Positions 6,463 to 12,610 of a DNA stretch of 27,071 nt are shown one piece after another. The DNA comes from UBA11710 sp049287025 (GTDB lineage Bacteria > Patescibacteriota > Patescibacteriia > Magasanikbacterales > UBA922), in NCBI GenBank assembly GCA_049287025.1, contig JBAQFA010000024.1:1-27071 (forward strand), read 5' to 3'. A program made the translations under genes and the position numbers. The notes under the pieces were generated by a model. The model was not told the origin of the DNA and did not search any database. It was given only the letters and a program-made list of their open reading frames with translations. Positions within the stretch are counted from its first letter, which is position 1. Every line of letters begins with the position of its first letter.

Positions 6463-7260
6463 ATGGAATCAAATTTTCTTCTTATCAACAAACCAAAAGG
6501 CTGGACTAGTTTTGATGTGGTCGGCTATATTCGCAAGCAAGTCCGAGAACAAATGAAACAAGCTGGTTTGTCTGCTGAAGCCAAAAAAATAAAAGTGGGT
6601 CATGCGGGAACATTGGACCCATTTGCTACTGGTCTTCTGATTGTTGGGGTTGGTCGTGAAGCTACTAGACGATTGGATGAATTTAAAAATCTACCAAAAA
6701 CATACATTGCCACTATTAAACTTGGCGCGGTAAGTGATACGTTTGATTCTACTGGAATAATTACAGAATACAAAAAACCATTGTCAAATTGTTACATTGT
6801 TATATTGTTAAAAAAAATATTTAAAAAAACATCAATCACATCTGTAAATCTGGATTACCTGCCCGACATGCCGTCATGGCAGGCGGGTCCGAATATCCGA
6901 ATAGTTTTAAGCAAGTTCATCGGCAAACAACACCAACTCCCACCCATGTTCTCTGCCAAAAAAGTCAACGGTCAAAAACTCTATGACCTAGCTCGACAAG
7001 GAATAACTATTAAACGTAAAAAAAGTAAAATTGAAATCTACAATATAAAATTAATAGAATATAGTTACCCAACTCTAAAAATCGAAGTCTCATGTTCGGC
7101 TGGAACATACATCCGCACTCTAGCCTATGATATTGGTAAAAAACTTAAGACCGGTGCTTATTGCGAAGAACTGGAGAGAACTAAGATTGGAGAATATTTG
7201 GTTGAAGATGCATTATTACCACAAAACTTATCCACAACAAAATTCATTTCTCTCAGTTAA
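6463..7260 (+). CDS. truB: tRNA pseudouridine-55 synthase TruB
   Basis: The enzyme converts U55 of the tRNA T-loop to pseudouridine. I start it at the ATG at 6463 (MESNFLLINKPKGWTSFDVV), because the family begins at the NKPKGWTS motif and the upstream TTG lies in repeat DNA. The catalytic aspartate is in KVGHAGTLDPFATGLL. Other family blocks are KTYIATIKLGAVSDTFDSTG, LPPMFSAKKVNGQKLYDLAR and CSAGTYIRTLAYDIG. At 265 residues it lacks the C-terminal PUA domain of the E. coli enzyme. Residues about 105-145, between STGIITEY and KFIGKQHQLPPM, are longer than usual and are encoded by an octamer array (6781-6812) and a GC-rich hairpin (6857-6888). No strong Shine-Dalgarno is visible. Confidence 0.95.
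   Translation: MESNFLLINKPKGWTSFDVVGYIRKQVREQMKQAGLSAEAKKIKVGHAGTLDPFATGLLIVGVGREATRRLDEFKNLPKTYIATIKLGAVSDTFDSTGIITEYKKPLSNCYIVILLKKIFKKTSITSVNLDYLPDMPSWQAGPNIRIVLSKFIGKQHQLPPMFSAKKVNGQKLYDLARQGITIKRKKSKIEIYNIKLIEYSYPTLKIEVSCSAGTYIRTLAYDIGKKLKTGAYCEELERTKIGEYLVEDALLPQNLSTTKFISLS
6781..6812. repeat. Period-8 tandem array inside truB
   Basis: Four consecutive octamers read TTGTCAAA, TTGTTACA, TTGTTATA, TTGTTAAA. They encode residues about 107-117 (LSNCYIVILLK) in a loop that is short in other TruB proteins. The unit resembles the spacer repeats of this window but has period 8. Confidence 0.6.
6857..6888. repeat. GC-rich palindromic element inside truB
   Basis: CCCG (6862-6865) pairs with CGGG (6884-6887), and TGCC (6869-6872) with GGCA (6878-6881), around the loop GTCAT. 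It encodes the Pro/Gly/Trp-rich segment LPDMPSWQAGPN. Its base composition differs sharply from the AT-rich flanks, as expected of an inserted element. The CCTGCC/GGCAGG arms resemble the hairpin next to tRNA-Glu at 9799-9818. Confidence 0.6.
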
Positions 7261-7270
7261 CAATACTCCA

Positions 7271-7299
7271 TTGACAAACCAGACCAAACCTGTTATACT
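7271..7299 (+). promoter_or_regulatory. Strong sigma70 promoter upstream of rny
   Basis: TTGACA (7271-7276) and TATACT (7294-7299) are 17 bases apart, with a TG extended -10. Transcription should start near 7306, giving RNase Y an untranslated leader of about 228 bases. Confidence 0.85.
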
Positions 7300-7345
7300 G
7301 GATTCATATTAAATTAATAATGCTGTGAAAAGAATCGACTGATTA

Positions 7346-7472
7346 TAGATGCAAGCCATGAAGATAAACGGGATAATATGAATAAAATTAGCTTAATTAA
7401 GCCAATTTCCACTTCCCAAAAATTAAAAACTTCATACCTTTACCCTACTTTGGGTAATGATTTTTGCATCTA
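7346..7472 (+). ncRNA. Candidate structured 5' leader of rny, family not recognised
   Basis: TAGATGCAA (7346-7354) pairs perfectly with TTGCATCTA (7464-7472), closing a domain of about 127 bases within the rny leader. Inside lie the 12-base palindrome GCTTAATTAAGC (7391-7402), the hairpin TACCC/GGGTA (7441-7445 / 7452-7456) and a possible alternative pairing of GGG..TATG near 7370-7380 with CATA..CCC near 7433-7445. A small AAGCT/AGCTT hairpin follows at about 7482-7494. It fits no riboswitch consensus that I know. It could be an autoregulatory RNase Y site or an unknown sensor. Confidence 0.4.
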
Positions 7473-7533
7473 ATAATTATAAAGCTTTTTAGCTTAGTTG
7501 ATTTTCTTAAACACAGTTTAGAGAAGTTTTTTT

Positions 7534-9063
7534 ATGTCACAAGAATTAATGACCATTATCGGTGTTGTGATTGGTATCTTGCTTGGCTTTGGTTTGGGCT
7601 ACTATGTTCGTAAACAAGTTGCTCAAGCACGCGCCAACTCTGCCGAAGCCACTGCCGAAAAAATGCTCACTGAGGCCAAACAAAAAGAACAAGATGTTTT
7701 GTTAAGAGCCAAAGAACAAGCTATCAAAATTATTGATGGCGCCAAAAAAGAAGAAAACGATCGTCGGAGTGATATTGGCCAACTCCAAAAACGTTTGGAA
7801 CAACGTGAATCCATGTTTGATAAACAACTCTTGGATTTTGAAGCTCGCAAAGAAAAGCTTCAACAAAAAGTAGAAGAAATCCAAGCGATCAAAGCTAGAG
7901 TGGACGAAGCTCATGAAAAAGCTATGGGTCAATTACAAACCATTGCTGGCTATACCAAAGATGAAGCCAAACAAGTTTTGTTTGATAAAATTGAAGAACA
8001 ATCTCATGATGATCTAATGGTCCGCATCATGAAAGTCGAAAAACAAAACACTGAAGAATACGAAAAGAAAGGCAGAGAAATTATCATGGATGCCATTCAA
8101 CGCTGTTCTTCTGATCATTCCGCTGAAACAACTTCCACGGCTGTGGCTTTACCAAGTGATGAAATGAAAGGCAGAATTATTGGAAAAGATGGTAGAAATA
8201 TAAAAACAATTGAAAAACTGACTGGCTGTGAATTGATTATTGATGAGACTCCAGACATGATTTTGGTTTCTGGTTTCTCCCCTATCCGCCGTCGAGTTTG
8301 TCAATTAGCTTTGGAAAAATTAATTAAAGACGGGCGCATTCAACCAGCTAGAATTGAAGAATTTATTGAATCAGCCAAAAAAGATTTAGCCATTGATATC
8401 AAAAAAGCTGGCGACGAAGCTGTTTACAAAATGGGTTTTGTTGGTCTTGATCCAAAATTAATTGGTATTATTGGTAGATTAAAATATCGTACTAGCTATG
8501 GTCAAAATATTTTAAACCATTCTTTAGAAGTGGCTTACTTGTCGGCTTTGATTGCTGAGGAACTTGGTCTAGATGCTAACAAAGCCAAAAAATGTGGCTT
8601 CTTCCACGATATTGGTAAAGCCGTTGATCAAGAAACTCAGGGTAGTCACCCAGAAGTTGGTTATACAATTTTGAAAAAATTTGGCATGGACGAAGATATT
8701 TGTGATACCGCTGCTCATCACCATGATGATAAACCAGCTAGTATCTACGCTCAGATTGCCAAAGCGGCTGATGCCATCTCTGGCGCTAGAGTAGGTGCTC
8801 GTCGTGATACTTATGAACAATTCGTCGCTAGACTAGAAGAAATCGAACAAACTGCTTCTGACTTCCCTGGCATTGATAAGGTCTATGCCATCCAAGCTGG
8901 TCGTGAAGTTCGTGTCTTTGTGAAGCCAGAAGAAGTTGATGATTATCAAGCTTATAACTTGGCCAAAGATATTGCGAGAAAAATTGAAAATGAATTACAA
9001 TACCCTGGTGAAATTAGAGTGAATGTTATTAGAGAAAAACGCGTGATTGAGTACGCCAGATAA
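7534..9063 (+). CDS. rny: Ribonuclease Y
   Basis: RNase Y is a membrane-anchored endoribonuclease that starts mRNA decay. The 509-residue protein shows the full family layout: an N-terminal membrane helix (about 7-25, IIGVVIGILLGFGLGYYV), a long charged coiled coil (about 26-165), a KH RNA-binding domain with GRIIGKDGRN (213-222), and an HD phosphohydrolase domain with the metal motif FFHDIGKA (His358, Asp359) and HHHDD further on. Length matches the family (about 510-520). It follows a strong promoter and a long structured leader, so its own expression may be controlled at the RNA level. It ends at a strong terminator and is probably monocistronic. The codon use looks like that of a well-expressed gene. 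Confidence 0.97.
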   Translation: MSQELMTIIGVVIGILLGFGLGYYVRKQVAQARANSAEATAEKMLTEAKQKEQDVLLRAKEQAIKIIDGAKKEENDRRSDIGQLQKRLEQRESMFDKQLLDFEARKEKLQQKVEEIQAIKARVDEAHEKAMGQLQTIAGYTKDEAKQVLFDKIEEQSHDDLMVRIMKVEKQNTEEYEKKGREIIMDAIQRCSSDHSAETTSTAVALPSDEMKGRIIGKDGRNIKTIEKLTGCELIIDETPDMILVSGFSPIRRRVCQLALEKLIKDGRIQPARIEEFIESAKKDLAIDIKKAGDEAVYKMGFVGLDPKLIGIIGRLKYRTSYGQNILNHSLEVAYLSALIAEELGLDANKAKKCGFFHDIGKAVDQETQGSHPEVGYTILKKFGMDEDICDTAAHHHDDKPASIYAQIAKAADAISGARVGARRDTYEQFVARLEEIEQTASDFPGIDKVYAIQAGREVRVFVKPEEVDDYQAYNLAKDIARKIENELQYPGEIRVNVIREKRVIEYAR

Positions 9064-9068
9064 GTTGA

Positions 9069-9176
9069 CTAAGTTTTCTAAATATCTAAGTTATCTAAGT
9101 TTACAAAAACCGGTCATTTGACCGGTTTTTTACTTAGCAAACTTAGTAAACTTAAAAAACTTGTTTAACTTTATTT
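9069..9176. repeat. Inverted period-9 arrays flanking the rny terminator
   Basis: On the left, CTAAGTTTT, CTAAATAT, CTAAGTTAT, CTAAGTTTA (9069-9103; one unit has 8 bases). On the right, ACTTAGCAA, ACTTAGTAA, ACTTAAAAA, ACTTGTTTA, ACTTTATTT (9132-9176). The two sets are inverted complements and sit symmetrically around the terminator hairpin. Confidence 0.6.
9105..9131. terminator. Rho-independent terminator after rny
   Basis: AAAAACCGGTC (9105-9115) and GACCGGTTTTT (9120-9130) form an 11-pair stem around the loop ATTT, with a T-run at the end. Confidence 0.92.
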
Positions 9177-9200
9177 GTCCACAGACAAAAATTTGCTCTA

Positions 9201-9229
9201 TTGACATAAAAAATCAAAAAATATACAAT
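9201..9229 (+). promoter_or_regulatory. Sigma70 promoter of the HU gene
   Basis: TTGACA (9201-9206) and TACAAT (9224-9229) are 17 bases apart. The leader (about 9236-9299) holds the small palindrome TCCCTTTAAGGGA and no Shine-Dalgarno close to the ATG at 9300. Its first bases (9239-9258) closely match 7395-7414 in the rny leader. Confidence 0.8.
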
Positions 9230-9299
9230 ATTAATGTAAATTAAGCTAATTTCCCTTTAAGGGAGTCTTAATCTAAAACTTACTCTTAACCTATCTATT

Positions 9300-9584
9300 A
9301 TGAACAAAGCAGAATTGGCTCAAACAATTGCCGATAAAGTCGGTGTCTCAAAAAAAGAAGCCGAAGAAATGGTAGCAACTTTTGTTACTGTTGTTACTAC
9401 TACTCTACAAGCTGGTGGCGAAGTCACTATCGCTGGCTTTGGTGCTTTTAGTGCCAAGAAAAGAGCTGGACGCGTTGGAGTTAATCCACAAAACCCAAGT
9501 CAAAAAATTCAAATCCCACCAGTGACAGTTCCAAAATTCAAGGCGGGAAAAGGATTGAAAGATGCTTTAAAAGGTAAAGCATAA
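9300..9584 (+). CDS. hup: HU/IHF family DNA-binding protein
   Basis: This is a 94-residue histone-like protein of usual length. It starts with the family's MNKAELAQTIADKVGVSKKEA helix-turn-helix dimerisation segment, continues with GGEVTIAGFGAFSAKKRAGRVGVNPQNPSQ (the DNA-bending arm, with the intercalating proline in NPQNPS) and ends PKFKAGKGLKDALKGK. As a dimer it would bend and compact DNA. It has its own promoter at 9201-9229 and terminator at 9608-9634, so it is monocistronic. The message has no Shine-Dalgarno near the start, so translation may depend on the unstructured AT-rich leader. Confidence 0.96.
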   Translation: MNKAELAQTIADKVGVSKKEAEEMVATFVTVVTTTLQAGGEVTIAGFGAFSAKKRAGRVGVNPQNPSQKIQIPPVTVPKFKAGKGLKDALKGKA

Positions 9585-9607
9585 AACCAATAATAAAATT
9601 ACTTTAA

Positions 9608-9635
9608 AAAAACCATCTTAATTAGGTGGTTTTTT
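9608..9635 (+). terminator. Rho-independent terminator after HU
   Basis: AAAAACCATCT (9608-9618) pairs with AGGTGGTTTTT (9624-9634) with one T-G pair and the loop TAATT, ending in a T-run. The -35 box of the tRNA-Glu promoter starts only 3 bases beyond it. Confidence 0.88.
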
Positions 9636-9637
9636 GG

Positions 9638-9666
9638 TTGACAAAATATTATTTTTTTAGTATAAT
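9638..9666 (+). promoter_or_regulatory. Consensus promoter of the tRNA-Glu/tRNA-Met unit
   Basis: TTGACA (9638-9643) and TATAAT (9661-9666) are perfect consensus boxes with the ideal 17-base spacing, as expected for a stable-RNA operon. Start near 9673 leaves a leader of about 36 bases before the mature tRNA. Confidence 0.93.
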
Positions 9667-9708
9667 TTTTGCACTGTTATTGGAAGGCTCAGTTTTCAAC
9701 CTATATAT

Positions 9709-9780
9709 GCCGCCATCGTCTAACGGCTAGGACTTCGCCTTCTCAAGGCGGAAATCGGAGTTCGATTCTCCGTGGCGGTA
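9709..9780 (+). tRNA. tRNA-Glu (anticodon CTC)
   Basis: Folded by eye. Acceptor GCCGCCA pairs with TGGCGGT (one G-U), discriminator A. D stem GTCT/GGAC. Anticodon stem TCGCC/GGCGG with loop TTCTCAA. T stem CGGAG/CTCCG with loop TTCGATT. CCA is not encoded. It heads a transcript that also holds the interrupted copy at 9783-9855 and tRNA-Met. Confidence 0.95.
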
Positions 9781-9782
9781 CT

Positions 9783-9855
9783 GGAGTTCTGGACCAAACC
9801 TGCCTGCGCAGACAGAGGCCCATCCGCCTGTGGCGGAGATTCTCCGTGGCGGTAC
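9783..9855 (+). pseudogene. Partial tRNA-Glu copy, T-loop interrupted by a palindromic insert
   Basis: GGAGTTC (9783-9789) and GATTCTCCGTGGCGGTAC (9838-9855) repeat the T-arm and 3' acceptor of the tRNA just upstream (same 18 bases at 9764-9781, offset 74). They are split exactly in the T-loop by 48 bases (9790-9837). The insert contains CTGCCTGCGCAGACAG (9800-9815, imperfect palindrome) and the perfect hairpin TCCGCC-TGT-GGCGGA (9823-9837). GGAG/CTCC can still pair, so the RNA would be a T-stem closing two hairpins. It cannot form a tRNA because the 5' half is absent. Confidence 0.8.
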
Positions 9856-9865
9856 AACTTAAAAT

Positions 9866-9939
9866 GTCAGGGTAGCTCAGATGGTTAGAGCGTAGCATTC
9901 ATAACGCTAAGGTCGGGAGTTCGATTCTCCCCCTTGACA
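9866..9939 (+). tRNA. tRNA-Met (anticodon CAT), elongator type
   Basis: Acceptor GTCAGGG pairs with CCTTGAC (one G-U), discriminator A. D stem GCTC/GAGC. Anticodon loop TTCATAA on TAGC/GCTA, with an A-C mismatch at the fifth pair. T stem GGGAG/CTCCC with loop TTCGATT. CCA is not encoded. The first acceptor pair is matched, so it is not the initiator. A tRNA-Ile2 read with lysidine cannot be excluded from sequence alone. Confidence 0.88.
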
Positions 9940-9942
9940 CAA

Positions 9943-9965
9943 AAAAATCCCGAAAGGGATTTTTA
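9943..9965. terminator. Bidirectional terminator after tRNA-Met
   Basis: AAAAATCCC (9943-9951) pairs with GGGATTTTT (9956-9964) around a GAAA tetraloop, with T-runs on both strands. It also serves the minus-strand MurF-like gene that ends at 9985. Confidence 0.92.
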
Positions 9966-9984
9966 TTATTTATGCTATCTATTG

Positions 9985-10773
9985 TCAAACTTCTTTCAAC
10001 ACCTCAGAAATCTCTACTAAGTTTAACCCCATAACCAAAGCAATCACAATCCCTGCCAAAGCTGGATAAACATCTTCTTGCTTTTTGGCATCAAACAAAT
10101 ACATGGGCACCATTGAGCCATGATAAGAAATTTTAAAATAAACTCCCACCACTTCATCATCTTCATTCTTTTTAAAAAGAATGTCACTAGCGCGCACATC
10201 TGCTTCGGGATGAAAACCAAAAGTAAAAATATCTGCCTCAGTTTTATTACCCATTACAAAAATATCTTCTTCATCGCGATTCAAGACTGCAAAACTATTT
10301 TTATCCAGTGTACTAATCATCAACCTCAGTTCTTGTCCAAGTTTTTTTAAAGTTTTAAAATATTCCAAATAAGCTTCATTGAGTGAAGTCACTACTCCTA
10401 CTTTGCACGGCGCCATAGAGGTAAGGTGCTTTAAGTCTCCTGGTTTACTAGCCAACATTTCCAAAACCAAAACTTCTGGATATTTTTTATCTCGTCTTAA
10501 AATTAATTTAACAGCCTTTAAAAAAACTTTACACCAGCCAAAGATTGACCGGCCTGGATCAACCACACCAATGACTGCCAAAGGTAAACCAAATTCATTA
10601 TTATGAGCATCTGGATTGCCAGCCACTCTAAATTTTGTATTCAAAACTTTTACCACTAATTTTTTTAGACCTCTTTTCCCCACCGAGCCAGCAATCCCAA
10701 TAACATCTGGCTCATATTTTTTCAAAATCAGACGAGTAAAAAATCTAAGTATTTTCTTAACAATTATTTTCAT
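9985..10773 (-). CDS. MurF-like Mur ligase core with degenerate P-loop
   Basis: The 262-residue protein aligns by eye to the central ATP-binding domain of MurF-type Mur ligases: VIGIAGSVGKRGLKKLVVKVL (25-45) for the P-loop, NNEFGLPLAVIG (58-69) for the MurF NNxxGxPL motif, LEMLASKPGDLKHLTSMAPCKVGVVT (104-129) for EMGAxxPGDI..GVVT, and FAVLNRDEE. In active enzymes the P-loop reads GKT or GKS followed by T/S; here Lys33 is followed by Arg and Gly, so ATP hydrolysis is doubtful. The N-terminal UDP-substrate domain and much of the C-terminal domain are missing (real MurF is about 450 residues). It lies 13 bases after the PBP gene. I infer a regulatory or vestigial wall protein, not a working ligase. 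Confidence 0.72.
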   Translation of the reverse strand: MKIIVKKILRFFTRLILKKYEPDVIGIAGSVGKRGLKKLVVKVLNTKFRVAGNPDAHNNEFGLPLAVIGVVDPGRSIFGWCKVFLKAVKLILRRDKKYPEVLVLEMLASKPGDLKHLTSMAPCKVGVVTSLNEAYLEYFKTLKKLGQELRLMISTLDKNSFAVLNRDEEDIFVMGNKTEADIFTFGFHPEADVRASDILFKKNEDDEVVGVYFKISYHGSMVPMYLFDAKKQEDVYPALAGIVIALVMGLNLVEISEVLKEV

Positions 10774-10786
10774 AAAATAAATCTAA

Positions 10787-12559
10787 TTATCTATTTGGTG
10801 GTACTTGATAATATTGTAAAATAAACTTGGCAATTTCTCCAAAAGCTGGCGCAGTCGTACTATCAGCCCAAGTCCGAGCTGGTTTTTCAAATTTTATAAG
10901 CAAAACAAATTTTGGATTATCAGAAGGAAATACCCCAATAAAAGTTTGGATCGTCTCGGCTGTATAGCCACCAGGCCCTGGAATCTGCGCTGTACCAGTC
11001 TTTCCACCCACATAATAACCTGGCACCCCAGCTCGCTTGGCATGACCATTTTCTACTACACTTGTTAACATACCAAGTAGTAATACTGACGTTTGATTAT
11101 TTAAAACTGTTCTTGTTTCTTTTGGACTTCTCTTTTCAATTGAACCATCAGCATAACGTACTTCTTCTACTATATATGGCTTATATAATCTACCACCATT
11201 AACCACAACTGAAAAGGCTGATATTAATTGTAACGGTGTCGCAGTAATACCTTGTCCAAATGAAGCTGTAGCTCCGTAACAATCAATTTTATCACCTTTA
11301 TTTTCTTTTAAAGTAGAAATATTACCACCGACTTCACTATCCAATTCTAATCCACTCTGAAAACCAAAACCAAAATCTTCTAAATATTTAATTTCTCTTT
11401 TCTTGCCCAATTGTTCAGCCACAAATACCATACCAGTATTGATAGAATTTTCCAAGACCCCAATCATACTCTGTGTTTGATATGACTTATCATCAGCATT
11501 TCTAATTGGCGTCTGACACAGACCAGCTCGCGAACCAGTATCAAAAAATGTCGTGTTCGGCGATACCAAACCTTCATTAATTGCCGCGGCCATTATTATT
11601 GGTTTAAAAACTGAACCTGGTTCATAAGGTGTAAAAATATTTAGATTATTATACACATCATTATTTTCTACTTGACCATAATTGTTTGGATCAAAATCTG
11701 GCAAACTACACATGGCCCTGATTGCTCCACTATATGGATCCATGAGTATTAATGACGCTGTTTTGGCGCCAAATTCTTGGCGATAACTTTCTAATCTTTC
11801 ACAAGCTTTATACTGAATTGTTCGGTCAATGGTTAAAAGTAAGTCTGCCCCATCTTCTGAAGCTTCCAAATAACGATCAGTCAGCGGAATAAATGCTCCC
11901 ACTGCACTCTTAGCGCCCTGAACAAATCCACCCTTACCAGCCAATTCTTTTTGCCAATAACCTTCTATTCCATAGTGTCCAATATTATTACCATCTTTGT
12001 CTTTACCCAAAAAACCAATCACAGGCCCGGCCAAATTTCCTTCGGGATAAAAACGAAATGGTTGTCTAACAAATTCAATTCCTGTCAAATTTAAAGCTGT
12101 TATCTTTTGCATTAATGTTTCATCAATTTTATTTTCAATTGGTTCATATGGATCAGTCCTTTTATTCAACTGGGTAAGAATCTTTAGTTTTTTTTCATCA
12201 TCATAATTAAAAACTTCGGCTAACTTTTGGACAACCAGATTAGCCTCATCATCAGTTTTGATTTTTCTAGTATCAGCATAAACCAAAAAATAGTCGCGAT
12301 TAATCGCTAGTGGATATTCTTCTTTGGTACGTGAATCTTGGATATACACACTCCCACGTTTAGGAAATAATTTATTATACATGTCGTGTGAACCAGCAGC
12401 TAATGCCAAATAAAAATTATTTTGCAAAATCATGAGAATAAATAACCGACCAATCACCACTACAGCCAACAAAACAAATAAGACCCACATTATTTGTAAA
12501 CGTGGATCACTATTTGTAGCTTTTCTGCTACTAGATTTGTAGGCTGTTTGGTAAAACAT
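10787..12559 (-). CDS. ftsI: Class B penicillin-binding protein (FtsI/PBP2-like transpeptidase)
   Basis: The protein (590 residues) cross-links peptidoglycan at the septum. It has a short cytoplasmic N-terminus, one membrane helix (about 21-45, LQIMWVLFVLLAVVVIGRLFILMIL), a PBP dimerisation domain (about 64-220, with GIEFVRQPFRFYPEGNLAGPVIGF and YGIEGYW) and a transpeptidase domain with all three active-site motifs: EPGSVFK (Ser316, Lys319), SIN (372-374) and KTGT (520-523). There is no PASTA domain. Its neighbour is a MurF-like gene, as in division-and-wall clusters. The start at 12559 fits the family. FtsI is more likely than the elongation enzyme because of this context, but the two are hard to separate by eye. 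Confidence 0.93.
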   Translation of the reverse strand: MFYQTAYKSSSRKATNSDPRLQIMWVLFVLLAVVVIGRLFILMILQNNFYLALAAGSHDMYNKLFPKRGSVYIQDSRTKEEYPLAINRDYFLVYADTRKIKTDDEANLVVQKLAEVFNYDDEKKLKILTQLNKRTDPYEPIENKIDETLMQKITALNLTGIEFVRQPFRFYPEGNLAGPVIGFLGKDKDGNNIGHYGIEGYWQKELAGKGGFVQGAKSAVGAFIPLTDRYLEASEDGADLLLTIDRTIQYKACERLESYRQEFGAKTASLILMDPYSGAIRAMCSLPDFDPNNYGQVENNDVYNNLNIFTPYEPGSVFKPIIMAAAINEGLVSPNTTFFDTGSRAGLCQTPIRNADDKSYQTQSMIGVLENSINTGMVFVAEQLGKKREIKYLEDFGFGFQSGLELDSEVGGNISTLKENKGDKIDCYGATASFGQGITATPLQLISAFSVVVNGGRLYKPYIVEEVRYADGSIEKRSPKETRTVLNNQTSVLLLGMLTSVVENGHAKRAGVPGYYVGGKTGTAQIPGPGGYTAETIQTFIGVFPSDNPKFVLLIKFEKPARTWADSTTAPAFGEIAKFILQYYQVPPNR

Positions 12560-12610
12560 AAAAAAACTTTATTTCCTATTTTATTTAGAAAATTAGTAAA
12601 TTGAAAATTA

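Noticed and set aside
9764..9855. tRNA-Glu with an intron
   Set aside because: The first copy is complete and uninterrupted; only the distal partial copy holds the insert and it lacks a 5' half.
9669..9875. 68-residue plus-strand ORF across the tRNA-Glu region
   Set aside because: It runs through a clear tRNA and its copy; no Shine-Dalgarno, no protein-like composition.
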